A stretch of DNA of 64,000 nt. Source: Odoribacter sp. (GTDB taxonomy: Bacteria > Bacteroidota > Bacteroidia > Bacteroidales > Prolixibacteraceae). Location: NCBI GenBank assembly GCA_013824715.1, contig PNOH01000002.1, positions 160,003 to 224,002 on the forward strand. The letters are read 5' to 3'. Under the pieces are notes generated by a model. That model saw only the letters and a program-made list of their open reading frames with translations, searched no databases and was not told the DNA's origin. The translations under genes and the position numbers were made by a program. This document shows, piece by piece, positions 53,984-61,987 of the stretch (positions are counted from its first letter, which is position 1; the number at the start of each line of letters is the position of its first letter).

Positions 53984-54868
53984 ATGAAAAGTATAAAACC
54001 GCTTCGCGAGAAAAAAAATACAGCCATTCTGCTGATCCACTGTCCCGACAAGCAGGGAATATTGGCAACAGTTACCGAGTTTCTTAACAAGAATAATGGG
54101 AATATTATCTATCTCGATCAGTATGTTGACCGGGCTGAACAGATTTTCTATATGCGGGTTGAATGGGAATTAGACGGGTTCGCCATTCCTTCGGGAAAAA
54201 TCAGTGAATATTTTTTCACGCTGATTGCAGATAAGCTCAAAATGAATTATTCTTTGCATTTTTCGGATCAGATTCCGCAAATGGCCATTTTTGTTTCGAA
54301 AATGTCGCATTGCCTGTTTGATATACTTTCCCGATATACGGCTGGGGAATGGGATGTTGAAATTCCGGTGATCATCAGCAATCACATGGATTTGGAACCC
54401 GTGGCCCGCCGCTTTGATATTGAATTTGAGTATGTTCCGGTGACTGCTGAAACTAAAGCGGTACAGGAAGCGATTGAAGTTGAATTGTTGAAGAAACATG
54501 AGGTTGATTTTATTGTGCTGGCGCGTTACATGCAGGTGCTTTCTCCTGAATTTGTTGCTCAGTTTCCGAACCGGATCATCAACATACATCATTCGTTTTT
54601 GCCGGCATTTGCGGGTGCAAAACCGTATCATGCGGCTTATGAGCGCGGAGTAAAAATAATTGGGGCAACCAGTCATTATGTAACCAGCGATTTGGATGGT
54701 GGCCCTATCATTGAACAGGACGTGACCCGTTGCAACCACACCGACACGGTTGAACGCCTGGTTCGTAAAGGCCGCGATCTGGAAAAAATTGTTCTTTCTA
54801 ATGCCGTTTTCAAGCATTTGTTACGCAAGGTGCTCGTATATAAAAATAAAACTGTAGTGTTTGATTAG
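53984..54868 (+). CDS. purU: Formyltetrahydrofolate deformylase
   Basis: This 294-residue enzyme hydrolyses 10-formyl-THF to THF and formate. An N-terminal ACT domain (ILLIHCPDKQGILATVTEFLNKNNGNIIYLDQ, in parts) is followed by the formyltransferase-like catalytic domain with VPVTAETK, DFIVLARYMQVLSPEFV, INIHHSFLPAFAGAKPYHAAYERGVK (in parts; the catalytic His in HHS) and GATSHYVTSDLDGGPIIEQDV (in parts). It is inserted in the histidine operon between hisB and the thioredoxin gene, 2 bp after hisB. A metabolic link is plausible, because histidine synthesis releases AICAR, whose return to purines uses 10-formyl-THF, but this is inference. Confidence 0.93.
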   Translation: MKSIKPLREKKNTAILLIHCPDKQGILATVTEFLNKNNGNIIYLDQYVDRAEQIFYMRVEWELDGFAIPSGKISEYFFTLIADKLKMNYSLHFSDQIPQMAIFVSKMSHCLFDILSRYTAGEWDVEIPVIISNHMDLEPVARRFDIEFEYVPVTAETKAVQEAIEVELLKKHEVDFIVLARYMQVLSPEFVAQFPNRIINIHHSFLPAFAGAKPYHAAYERGVKIIGATSHYVTSDLDGGPIIEQDVTRCNHTDTVERLVRKGRDLEKIVLSNAVFKHLLRKVLVYKNKTVVFD

Positions 54869-54869
54869 T

Positions 54870-54960
54870 TCCAAATTCCAAATTCCAAGTTCCAGATTCT
54901 GCAGCTTAGGTTTTTGGATATTGAATATTGGTTATTGAGTATTGGATATTTAAACTTTTA
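54870..54960. repeat. Simple-sequence repeats between purU and the thioredoxin gene
   Basis: TTCCAAATTCCAAATTCCAAG (first 20 bases shown in part) is followed by repeats of ATATTGAATATTGG and TATTGAGTATTGGATATT. The block fills the 95-bp gap and ends near ATG 54964. It belongs to the same type as the block at 7291-7340. Confidence 0.55.
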
Positions 54961-54963
54961 ATT

Positions 54964-55494
54964 ATGAAATATTTAGCTTTTGTTTTGCTGTTTTTGACAG
55001 TTCAGGTTCAGGAGCAAACGTTGGTAAAGGAAATCCCGGCTGATTACGGTTATATCGGCAAAATCGGTCAGCAAGTGCCTGATTTTTCCATGATGACCAT
55101 TGATGGGAAAACCGTTCGCATGGCCGATCTGAAAGGAAAAGTGGTAATGCTTCAGTTCACTGCCAGTTGGTGTTCGGTTTGCCGGAAAGAAATGCCACAC
55201 ATCGAAGCCGACATCTGGAAGAAATACAAAAATAACCCGAATTTTGCCCTGTTCGGAATTGATCTGGACGAACCTAAAGATATCGTTGAAAAATTTGCCA
55301 AAGAAATTCCGGTCACTTATCCATTGGCGCTCGATCCCAAAGGTGGAATTTTCTACCAGTTTGCTGAACAGAAAGCTGGTGTTACCCGAAATGTAATCAT
55401 CGACAAAACCGGTAAAATTGTTTACATGACAAGACTTTACAAGGATGAAGAGTTTCAGGAAATGAAAAAGGTAATTGCTGACCTTTTAAAGTAA
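54964..55494 (+). CDS. TlpA/ResA-like thioredoxin-fold protein, probably exported
   Basis: This 176-residue protein starts with a signal peptide (MKYLAFVLLFLTVQVQEQ) if ATG 54964 is used. The thioredoxin-like domain shows VPDFSMMTIDGKTVRMADLKGKVVMLQFTASWCSVCRKEMPHIE (in parts), with active site W-C-S-V-C, then FALFGIDLDEPKDIVEKF and a cis-Pro region (GVTRNVIIDKTGKIV). Such periplasmic proteins reduce or exchange disulfides. It sits in the histidine operon between purU and a minus-strand tRNA gene, with no obvious role in histidine synthesis. Confidence 0.88.
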   Translation: MKYLAFVLLFLTVQVQEQTLVKEIPADYGYIGKIGQQVPDFSMMTIDGKTVRMADLKGKVVMLQFTASWCSVCRKEMPHIEADIWKKYKNNPNFALFGIDLDEPKDIVEKFAKEIPVTYPLALDPKGGIFYQFAEQKAGVTRNVIIDKTGKIVYMTRLYKDEEFQEMKKVIADLLK

Positions 55495-55496
55495 GC

Positions 55497-55571
55497 TGGT
55501 AGCGCGTAGCAGAATCGAACTGCCATCTCCGGATTGAGAAACCGGTTTCCTAACCGTTAGAAGAACGCGCC
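55497..55571 (-). tRNA. tRNA-Glu (anticodon CUC)
   Basis: On the minus strand, acceptor arm GGCGCGT pairs with ACGCGCT (first pair G-U, as in other tRNA-Glu genes). A D-arm with GGTTAGGA follows, then an anticodon loop TTCTCAA with anticodon CTC flanked by U33 and A37, and a T-arm GGCAG-TTCGATT-CTGCT. CCA is encoded (55497-55499). The anticodon stem is CCGGT/TCCGG, so the pair closing the loop is a U-U mismatch. The gene is antisense to the surrounding histidine genes and lies only 2 bp after the thioredoxin gene stop. Confidence 0.85.
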
Positions 55572-55591
55572 AAACCTGAGAACATTCTTAA

Positions 55592-55599
55592 CAAAAATA
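55592..55599 (-). promoter_or_regulatory. -7 box for the tRNA-Glu gene
   Basis: The minus strand reads TATTTTTG, matching TAnnTTTG, 20 bp before the tRNA 5' end. No clear -33 box is visible at normal spacing. Confidence 0.4.
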
Positions 55600-55653
55600 C
55601 ACAACTATCGTCACGTTATAATCGAATATTGGAAAAAATTAAGATTCTCTGGA

Positions 55654-56253
55654 ATGAAAATCGTCATCATTAAATATAACGCCGGAAATATCGAATCAGT
55701 GAACAATGCCTTGCAGCGGCTTGGTGTGAAAGCTGAAATTACTGGCGATCATGAAAAAATAAAGACAGCCGATAAAGTGATTTTTCCGGGGGTGGGCGAA
55801 GCCAGCACCACGATGGCTTACCTGAAAAAAGAAGGTTTGGACTCACTTATTCCGGAGTTAAAACAACCGGTTTTAGGGATTTGCCTCGGATTACAACTCA
55901 TGTGCAGTTATTCCGAAGAAAACGACACAACCTGTTTGGGCATTTTTGATGAACAAGTCAAACGATTCGTTCCTGAACCCGGGATGGAATTTGTCACCAA
56001 GGTTCCTCACATGGGCTGGAATAATATCACGAACTTGAAAAGTGAAATTTTCGATTCGTCTCTTGAACAGCAGTTTGTCTATTTCGTGCATTCGTATTAC
56101 GCCGCAGTAGGTGAGCACACGGCTGCCGTTTGCAAATATATCAATCCTTTCAGTGCAGCTTTGCACCGCGATAATTTTTATGCCACCCAGTTTCATCCTG
56201 AAAAAAGCGGAACGGTTGGCGCAAGAATATTGGAGAATTTTTTAAAGATTTAA
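55654..56253 (+). CDS. hisH: Imidazole glycerol phosphate synthase, glutamine amidotransferase subunit
   Basis: This 199-residue class I amidotransferase has the nucleophile Cys in [11 protein letters not shown] and His/Glu in TQFHPEKSG. Oxyanion and substrate elements are [16 protein letters not shown] and [11 protein letters not shown]. It supplies ammonia to HisF. It restarts the histidine gene string after the antisense tRNA, separated from the thioredoxin gene by 159 bp, and is followed by hisA after 5 bp. Whether transcription crosses the tRNA region or starts anew is not resolved, and I see no clear promoter before it. Confidence 0.95.
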   Translation: MKIVIIKYNAGNIESVNNALQRLGVKAEITGDHEKIKTADKVIFPGVGEASTTMAYLKKEGLDSLIPELKQPVLGICLGLQLMCSYSEENDTTCLGIFDEQVKRFVPEPGMEFVTKVPHMGWNNITNLKSEIFDSSLEQQFVYFVHSYYAAVGEHTAAVCKYINPFSAALHRDNFYATQFHPEKSGTVGARILENFLKI

Positions 56254-56258
56254 GACAT

Positions 56259-56981
56259 ATGATCACAATCATCCCAGCCATTGACCTCATCGACGCCAAA
56301 TGTGTCCGCCTTTCACAAGGAGATTACAATCGGAAAACGGTTTATAACGAAAACCCGCTCGAAGTGGCCAAAATGTTTGAAGATGCCGGAATCACCCGAT
56401 TACATTTGGTTGATCTGGATGGCGCCAAAGCCAAGCACATTGTCAATTATAAAGTGCTTGAAACCATTGCTTCAAAAACCGGCCTTGTAATTGACTTTGG
56501 TGGTGGCCTGAAATCAGATGAAGATTTGCGCGTCGCTTTCGAATGTGGCGCACAAATGGTTACCGGAGGAAGTATTGCAGTGAAAGACCGAGAAACCTTT
56601 CTGCATTGGATTGAAACTTATGGTTCTGACAAAATTATTCTCGGAGCTGATGCCAAAGACAAAATGATTGCGGTAAGTGGATGGCAGGAAGTTTCTGAAT
56701 TATCCATTTTGGATTTTATTGAAAGCTACACCAGCAAAGGCATCCGGAAAGTGATTTCAACCGATATCGCCCGCGATGGCATGTTAACCGGCCCGAGTAT
56801 CGATTTGTACAAAGAAATCATGGAACAATTTCCCAATCTTGAATTGATTGCCAGCGGTGGAATCGCATCCATGAAAGACATCTATGAATTAGACGAAATG
56901 GGCGTTCCGGGGGTAATTACCGGAAAGGCAATTTATGAAGGACGGATAAGTTTGAAGGAAATAGAGGAATTCTATAAATAG
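56259..56981 (+). CDS. hisA: Phosphoribosylformimino-5-aminoimidazole carboxamide ribotide isomerase
   Basis: This 240-residue (beta/alpha)8 barrel has the pseudo-twofold motifs [20 protein letters not shown] with catalytic Asp in [44 protein letters not shown], and the second Asp/Thr region [18 protein letters not shown], then [12 protein letters not shown]. It performs the Amadori isomerisation of ProFAR. The stop is immediately followed by the composite repeat that precedes hisF. Confidence 0.95.
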   Translation: MITIIPAIDLIDAKCVRLSQGDYNRKTVYNENPLEVAKMFEDAGITRLHLVDLDGAKAKHIVNYKVLETIASKTGLVIDFGGGLKSDEDLRVAFECGAQMVTGGSIAVKDRETFLHWIETYGSDKIILGADAKDKMIAVSGWQEVSELSILDFIESYTSKGIRKVISTDIARDGMLTGPSIDLYKEIMEQFPNLELIASGGIASMKDIYELDEMGVPGVITGKAIYEGRISLKEIEEFYK

Positions 56982-57103
56982 AAGCCCCCTCTTGATCTCC
57001 CCCAATTGGGGGAGAAATGAAGGAACAAGGGCTTTCAGAATATCATCAGTATTATTTCAAAAATAAACTCCCTCCCCTTTGGGGAGGGCTGGGGAGGGGC
57101 TTC
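56982..57103. repeat. Composite element with paired GC-rich palindromic arms abutting the hisF start
   Basis: Arm 1 (56982-57014) reads GAAGCCCCCTCTTGATCTCC, then CAATTGGGGGAG. Arm 2 (57067-57103) reads ACTCCCTCCCCTTTGGGGAG, then GGCTGGGGAGGGGC. About 52 bp lies between. The element ends exactly at hisF ATG 57104. Layout and arms match 7685-7811 and 22638-22771, but the cores differ. Confidence 0.6.
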
Positions 57104-57856
57104 ATGTTAGCAAAACGAATCATACCATGCCTGGATATTAAAGACGGTCAGACCGTGAAGGGTATCAATTTTATCAATATTCAGAATGTTGGCGACCCTG
57201 TTGAATTGGGTGCGCTGTATGCCGAACAAGGAGCCGACGAACTGGTTTTCCTCGACATCACCGCCACGCACGAAGGCCGCAAAACCTTTGTGGAACTGGT
57301 CAGACGCATTGCCCGCGAGATCAATATTCCATTTACTGTTGGCGGCGGAATCAGCGAACTGAAAGATGCTGATGCTTTGCTAAGCGCCGGCGCCGATAAA
57401 ATCAGCATCAACTCGTCGGCGGTCCGAAATCCGAAACTGATTGATGATCTGGCAAAGAATTTCGGTAGCCAGTTTGTGGTTTTAGCCATCGATGCCCGTG
57501 GCGAAAATGATTATTGGACGGTGACTGTCAATGGCGGACGAATCCCCACAGACAAAGAACTGTTTTCTTGGGCCGAAGAAGGTGAAAGCCGTGGTGCAGG
57601 CGAAATTCTGTTTACCTCGATGAACCACGACGGAACCAAGAATGGTTTTGCAAACAAGGAGCTGGCTAAAATGGCCGATATGTTACGGATTCCGATCATT
57701 GCTTCAGGAGGGGCTGGAAACATGGATCATTTTGTGGACGTGTTTACCGAAGGGAAAGCCGATGCCGGACTTGCTGCCAGTATTTTTCACTACAAGGAAA
57801 TTGCGATCCCCGATTTGAAAAATTATTTGCGGGGAAAAGGAATTGTGGTTCGGTAA
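57104..57856 (+). CDS. hisF: Imidazole glycerol phosphate synthase cyclase subunit
   Basis: This 250-residue (beta/alpha)8 barrel opens [19 protein letters not shown] with catalytic Asp in PCLDIK. It continues [52 protein letters not shown] (catalytic Asp in AIDA), [12 protein letters not shown] and [13 protein letters not shown]. The start is ATG 57104. A start at 57017 would translate the GC-rich repeat and add residues not found in HisF. It closes the imidazole ring, using ammonia from HisH and releasing AICAR. Confidence 0.95.
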   Translation: MLAKRIIPCLDIKDGQTVKGINFINIQNVGDPVELGALYAEQGADELVFLDITATHEGRKTFVELVRRIAREINIPFTVGGGISELKDADALLSAGADKISINSSAVRNPKLIDDLAKNFGSQFVVLAIDARGENDYWTVTVNGGRIPTDKELFSWAEEGESRGAGEILFTSMNHDGTKNGFANKELAKMADMLRIPIIASGGAGNMDHFVDVFTEGKADAGLAASIFHYKEIAIPDLKNYLRGKGIVVR

Positions 57857-57894
57857 AACAGTTCATATTTGTAAAATATCAAACAAAAGAATAA

Positions 57895-58500
57895 ATGGAA
57901 AATACACAATTAGATTTCACGAAACTGAATGGCCTTATTCCGGCCATTATTCAGGATAATACCACCAATGTTGTGCTGATGTTGGGATTTATGAACGAAG
58001 AGGCGGTTGCCAAAACTGAAGAAACCGGTCAGGTTACCTTTTTCAGTCGCACCAAAAACCGTTTATGGACCAAGGGTGAAGAGTCAGGCAATTTCCTGAA
58101 CGTGGTTTCGATTGCATCAGATTGCGACAATGATACACTTCTGATCAAAGTAAATCCGGTAGGTCCGGTTTGTCACACCGGCGATGATACGTGCTGGGGA
58201 GAGGAAAACGAAGAAAGCGAACTTCAGTTTTTGGAATACCTTCAGGATTTTATAGACCAGCGGAAGGAAGAGATGCCCGAAGGTTCGTACACCACTTCTT
58301 TGTTTCGGAAAGGAACTCGTACTATCGCCCAAAAAGTGGGAGAGGAAGCTGTTGAAACAATTATCGGAGCGATGGCAAATGATGATGAAAACCTGCTGTA
58401 CGAAGGCGCCGACTTGTTGTATCACCTCATTGTTTTATTGTCGCACAAGGGTTACCGTATTGAAGATTTATCGCGTGAATTGAAGAAAAGGCATATGTAA
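57895..58500 (+). CDS. hisI: Bifunctional phosphoribosyl-AMP cyclohydrolase/phosphoribosyl-ATP pyrophosphohydrolase
   Basis: This 201-residue HisIE protein has two parts. The N-terminal cyclohydrolase (to about 110) has NEEAVAKTEETGQVTFFSRTKNRLWTKGEESGNFL (in parts), then ASDCDNDTLLIKVNPVGPVCHTGDDTCW (in parts) with the metal-binding Asp/Cys set. The C-terminal MazG-like pyrophosphohydrolase has LFRKGTRTIAQKVGEEAVETIIGAM and LLYEGADLLYHLIVLLSHKG (in parts), carrying the EExxE and EAxDLxYH motifs. It catalyses steps 2 and 3 of the pathway. It is the last histidine gene and completes the set. Confidence 0.95.
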   Translation: MENTQLDFTKLNGLIPAIIQDNTTNVVLMLGFMNEEAVAKTEETGQVTFFSRTKNRLWTKGEESGNFLNVVSIASDCDNDTLLIKVNPVGPVCHTGDDTCWGEENEESELQFLEYLQDFIDQRKEEMPEGSYTTSLFRKGTRTIAQKVGEEAVETIIGAMANDDENLLYEGADLLYHLIVLLSHKGYRIEDLSRELKKRHM

Positions 58501-58551
58501 TATTTATAAATCGTTCATTCATTAAACTTTATCCGATATTAATTTAATTTG

Positions 58552-58559
58552 TATCTTTG
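58552..58559 (+). promoter_or_regulatory. -7 box of the second toxin-antitoxin pair
   Basis: TATCTTTG matches TAnnTTTG fully, 18 bp before ATG 58578. It overlaps an upstream in-frame TTG, which argues for the later start. The -33 region is weak. Confidence 0.5.
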
Positions 58560-58577
58560 AATAAAAAACATAAAAAA

Positions 58578-58820
58578 ATGGATTTGCAAACCCGAAAAAT
58601 AACTTTTGTCCAAGAATTTCTCAGACTTCAGAATGAGGAAATTGTTAGCGGATTGGAAGAGATGTTGCGAAAAAGGAAAGCTGAATTGATTGAAAATAAT
58701 CTCAAGCCAATGAGTGTGCAACAATTTAATGACGAAATTGATCAGGCTTTAAACGATTCTAAAAATGGACAGATTATTAAAGCAACTGATCTAAAATCTA
58801 AAGTCCAAAAATGGCATTAA
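58578..58820 (+). CDS. Antitoxin of a RelE/ParE-type module
   Basis: This 80-residue mostly helical protein contains ITFVQEFLRLQNEEIVSGLEEMLRKRKAELI (in parts), then MSVQQFNDEIDQALNDSKNGQIIKATDL. This is the form of Bacteroidota antitoxins that precede ParE/RelE toxins. ATG 58578 is chosen because of the -7 box. It overlaps the toxin gene by 10 bp. No DNA-binding ribbon motif is obvious, so whether it also autoregulates is unclear. Confidence 0.75.
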   Translation: MDLQTRKITFVQEFLRLQNEEIVSGLEEMLRKRKAELIENNLKPMSVQQFNDEIDQALNDSKNGQIIKATDLKSKVQKWH

Positions 58821-59128
58821 TCGTTTATTGGACTCAACTTGCTGAGAATAAACTTGAAGATATTTTTGGCTATTATCAGATGAAAGCTGGCCAAAGAGTA
58901 GCTCAAAAACTGGTAAATGGAATTGTTAATACCACGATTGACCTCGACAAAAATCCATTTGTTGGACAGAAAGAAAGCTTACTAACTAACAGAACTCAAG
59001 GATTCCGATATTTAGTCTATAAGAATTTTAAAATAATCTATTGGATTAACGATGAATACGGTCGAATTGAAATTGCAAATATTTTTGATTGCCGACAAAA
59101 TCCAAAAAACTTGAAAGAAGTCAAATAA
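58811..59128 (+). CDS. RelE/ParE superfamily toxin
   Basis: This 105-residue protein contains YWTQLAENKLEDIFGYYQMKAG at the N-terminus, the family pattern of ParE/RelE toxins. QKESLLTNRTQGFRYLVYKNFKIIYWIND (in parts) follows, and the C-terminal strand region ends IANIFDCRQNP. Members either poison gyrase (ParE) or cut ribosome-bound mRNA (RelE), and the sequence alone does not decide which. It overlaps the antitoxin by 10 bp. A strong terminator lies 38 bp after the stop. Confidence 0.85.
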   Translation: MALIVYWTQLAENKLEDIFGYYQMKAGQRVAQKLVNGIVNTTIDLDKNPFVGQKESLLTNRTQGFRYLVYKNFKIIYWINDEYGRIEIANIFDCRQNPKNLKEVK

Positions 59129-59165
59129 GGAGTCAAATTAAATCAAATAACCAATTTTAGCATAA

Positions 59166-59203
59166 AAAAGCGGAGAATTCCATTATTGGAGTTCTCCGCT
59201 TTT
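59166..59203 (+). terminator. Intrinsic terminator after the ParE/RelE pair
   Basis: AAAAGCGGAGAA (59166-59177) pairs with TTCTCCGCTTTT (59192-59203), a perfect 12-bp stem with TCC/GGA pairs inside the loop. The flanking A and T runs would let it work in either direction. Confidence 0.85.
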
Positions 59204-59297
59204 GCGATTTAATGCACCTAAATTGTTAAAATAGTAGTATTTACATAAACTTAACCTCCTGCTTACCGTAAAACCAATTTTGATTGGATTAATCGGC

Positions 59298-59305
59298 TAT
59301 CTTTG
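59298..59305 (+). promoter_or_regulatory. -7 box for typA
   Basis: TATCTTTG matches TAnnTTTG, 20 bp before ATG 59326. TTTG at 59279-59282 is only 15 bp upstream, a short spacing. Confidence 0.45.
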
Positions 59306-59325
59306 CGCCTTCATTTTTGGAACCT

Positions 59326-61134
59326 ATGCAGAAGATTAGAAACATTGCGATTATTGCCCACGTTGACCACGGAAAGACCACATTGGTTGACAAGTTGATC
59401 TACTATTGTAACATCATGAAAGAACACGAGAAGAAGCAGGAGCTGATTCTCGACAGCAACGATTTGGAGCGTGAAAGAGGAATTACGATTCTGGCAAAGA
59501 ACGTGTCGGTTATTTATAAGGACATTAAAATCAATATCATAGATACTCCCGGCCATGCCGATTTTGGTGGAGAAGTTGAGCGGGTTTTGAACATGGCTGA
59601 TGGCGTTTTGCTGTTGGTTGATGCTTTTGAAGGAACCATGCCCCAAACCCGGTTTGTATTGTCGAAAGCGCTTGCCCTTGGACTGAAACCCATTGTAGTT
59701 GTAAATAAAGTTGACAAACCCAATTGTCGTCCCGAAGAAGTTCACGAACAGGTTTTCGACCTGATGTACAGCCTGAATGCCACTGAAGACCAGTTAAATT
59801 TCCCGACTATATACGGATCGGCTAAACAGGGCTGGATGTCGGACGACGTGAATGTGCCTACCGATAACATCACCGCGCTGCTCGAAGCTATCGTTAAATA
59901 TATTCCCGGACCAGTTACAAATCCTGGTACACCTCAGGTTCTGATTACTTCTTTGGATTATTCGTCCTATGTTGGACGTATCGCAATTGGTCGTATTCAT
60001 CGCGGCGAAATTAAGGAGGGAATGAATGTTTCACTCGTAAAACGAGATGGTTCGGTTAAGCGAACCAGGATTAAGGAGCTTCATACCTTTACCGGCCTTG
60101 GTCGCCAGAAAGTTGAAAGCATGATTTCAGGAGATATTTGCGCGATGGTTGGGATTGAAGGATTTGACATTGGAGATACCGTTTGCGATTGGGAAAATCC
60201 GGAACCATTAGATCCGATTGCTGTTGATGAACCAACCATGAGCATGACTTTCATGATCAATAATTCTCCATTTTACGGAAAAGAAGGAAAGTACGTGACT
60301 TCGCGCCACTTGAAAGATCGTCTTGAAAAAGAGTTGGAGAAAAACCTGGCTTTACGGGTGCTTCCTACCGATTCAGCCGATTCATACACTGTTTATGGTC
60401 GTGGAGTTCTGCATTTATCGGTGCTGATTGAAACCATGCGTCGCGAAGGTTACGAACTTCAGGTTGGACAGCCACAGGTTTTGTTTAAAGAAATAGCTGG
60501 CGAAAAGTGTGAGCCAATCGAAGAAATGCACGTTGACGTTCCTGATGAATATTCAGGAAAAGTGGTTGAAATGGCCTCGCAGCGTAAAGGCGAAATGCAA
60601 AACATGGAGCGTAAAGGCGACCGTATTCATCTCGAATTTTTGATCCCATCGCGTGGCATTATCGGAATGCGCACCAATATGCTGACTGCTACTGCAGGCG
60701 AAGCCGTTATGAACCATCGGTTTATCGAATATCAGCCTTACAAAGGGCCCATTGACGCCAGGAATAATGGTTCACTGGTTGCTTTTGAAACCGGAAATGC
60801 TTTTGCGTATTCAATCGGTAAACTTCAGGACCGCGGCTCATTTTTTATTGATCCGGGTCAGGACGTTTATGAAGGGCAGGTTATTGGCGAGAGTACCCGT
60901 GGTGATGATCTGGCGATCAATGTTACCAAACCCAAGAAACTAACGAACATGCGTGCCTCAGGTACCGACGAAAAGCTGAGACTGATCACTCCGTGGAAAT
61001 TTAGTTTGGAAGAAGCGCTCGAATACATTAAAAGTGATGAACTGGTTGAGGTTACCCCACTTTCGATCCGGATGCGCAAAATCAATTTGAAAGAACACGA
61101 ACGCAAAAGACTGGCAAAGAACAGCTCTAATTAA
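59326..61134 (+). CDS. typA: Ribosome-associated GTPase TypA/BipA
   Basis: This 602-residue translational GTPase has G1 AHVDHGKTT, the G2 region RERGITILAKN, G3 DTPGHADFGGEVERVL and G4 NKVDKP, then EF-G-like domains II, III and V and the BipA-specific C-terminal domain (MASQRKGEMQ, GIIGMRTNMLTATAGEAVMNHRF, in parts; end GDDLAINVTKPKKLTNMRASGTDEKLRL, in parts). It acts in 50S assembly and stress adaptation, especially at low temperature. ATG 59326 gives the family N-terminus MQKIRNIAIIAHVDHG, and the earlier TTG 59317 is less likely. Confidence 0.95.
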   Translation: MQKIRNIAIIAHVDHGKTTLVDKLIYYCNIMKEHEKKQELILDSNDLERERGITILAKNVSVIYKDIKINIIDTPGHADFGGEVERVLNMADGVLLLVDAFEGTMPQTRFVLSKALALGLKPIVVVNKVDKPNCRPEEVHEQVFDLMYSLNATEDQLNFPTIYGSAKQGWMSDDVNVPTDNITALLEAIVKYIPGPVTNPGTPQVLITSLDYSSYVGRIAIGRIHRGEIKEGMNVSLVKRDGSVKRTRIKELHTFTGLGRQKVESMISGDICAMVGIEGFDIGDTVCDWENPEPLDPIAVDEPTMSMTFMINNSPFYGKEGKYVTSRHLKDRLEKELEKNLALRVLPTDSADSYTVYGRGVLHLSVLIETMRREGYELQVGQPQVLFKEIAGEKCEPIEEMHVDVPDEYSGKVVEMASQRKGEMQNMERKGDRIHLEFLIPSRGIIGMRTNMLTATAGEAVMNHRFIEYQPYKGPIDARNNGSLVAFETGNAFAYSIGKLQDRGSFFIDPGQDVYEGQVIGESTRGDDLAINVTKPKKLTNMRASGTDEKLRLITPWKFSLEEALEYIKSDELVEVTPLSIRMRKINLKEHERKRLAKNSSN

Positions 61135-61159
61135 TTGCTGGTTTATTGAGTAAAATATT

Positions 61160-61199
61160 GAAACCCTGATCAGATTTGTACCGATCAGGGTTTCTTGTC
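61160..61199. terminator. Terminator between typA and the convergent DUF4494 gene
   Basis: GAAACCCTGATC (61160-61171) pairs with GATCAGGGTTTC (61183-61194), a perfect 12-bp stem with an 11-nt loop, then TTGTCTTTT. It should end typA transcription and could also serve the opposite strand. Confidence 0.85.
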
Positions 61200-61242
61200 T
61201 TTTGATGTTCGTGTATTTCAAAAAGTGAAATCATTGAAAATC

Positions 61243-61818
61243 TTATTCCAGATCTTCCAAATCCTCTTCAATTTCATTGTCTTCGTTTTCGGCCAGATAA
61301 ACCACATCCAAATCTTCATCTTCAAAAACCGGTTTCTGGATAACCTGTGCCAAAGGTTTCAGGTTCGATGGAAGGGATTTGTTTACCTTATCTTCAAAAT
61401 AGGGAAATACATCAACGATGTTGGAAACTGCGATCGAAGCGGTCTGGTAGGGAACCAAAATATACGAAAGTCCTTCCTCCAATCGTTGAAGAGCTTCTTT
61501 AATATCATCGGCGGCAACCAGAAAATAATTGTTTATTTTCTTTTCTTTCCCGGCATTTTCGTCAATAGTCACGATTCCAATTTTTGCTTTATACCACCAT
61601 TCGCCAACTTCGTGAGGGAAAATTTCGATGATATTCGATTTTTTAATGTTGTCTATCACGAATTCACCTCGTACCATGGTCTGTACTTGCTGAATAATTC
61701 GCGTTTCGGCATCGGTGAAGGTCACCGCATCAACCAGATATACTTCGCTAACTTTTCGCTCGCGGCCGTCGTCGTCAACTTTTACATATTTTACTTTACA
61801 CTCGAACCAGGTTTGCAT
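61243..61818 (-). CDS. DUF4494 protein
   Basis: This 191-residue protein begins MQTWFECKVKYVKVDDDGRERKVSEVYLVDAVTFTDAETRI (in parts), the hallmark of DUF4494, a family of cytosolic Bacteroidota proteins. It continues VRGEFVIDNIKKSNIIEIFPH, then WWYKAKIGIVTIDENAGKEKKINNYFLVAADDIKEALQRL (in parts), and ends in a very acidic tail (EDEDLDVVYLAENEDNEIEEDLEDLE, in parts). The duplicated beta-strand pattern suggests two similar subdomains. The function is unknown. It has no operon partners in view. Confidence 0.82.
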   Translation of the reverse strand: MQTWFECKVKYVKVDDDGRERKVSEVYLVDAVTFTDAETRIIQQVQTMVRGEFVIDNIKKSNIIEIFPHEVGEWWYKAKIGIVTIDENAGKEKKINNYFLVAADDIKEALQRLEEGLSYILVPYQTASIAVSNIVDVFPYFEDKVNKSLPSNLKPLAQVIQKPVFEDEDLDVVYLAENEDNEIEEDLEDLE

Positions 61819-61912
61819 ACATTTAAATTTTAGCCTGCAAAGATATTCTCCTGAATGGGAATTCAGGAATAATGGGGAAAGAGTTATTCACAAAATTTCA
61901 GGAAGTGAAATT

Positions 61913-61957
61913 AAAAAAAAGCAAAGTCCGGGTTCCACTCAAAGTGGAGCCCGGACT
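61913..61957 (-). terminator. Terminator downstream of the T9SS-exported protease
   Basis: Read on the minus strand, AGTCCGGG-CTCCACT and AGTGGAACCCGGACT (arms 61943-61957 and 61925-61939) pair over 15 positions with one mismatch and a 3-nt loop, followed by GC and seven T residues from the A run at 61913-61920. Confidence 0.8.
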
Positions 61958-61987
61958 GAAACTGAATAGGATTGAAAAGGTATATTA

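Noticed and set aside
57017..57103. Longer N-terminus for HisF
   Set aside because: The extra residues come from the composite repeat, while HisF proteins start at [11 protein letters not shown] (57104).
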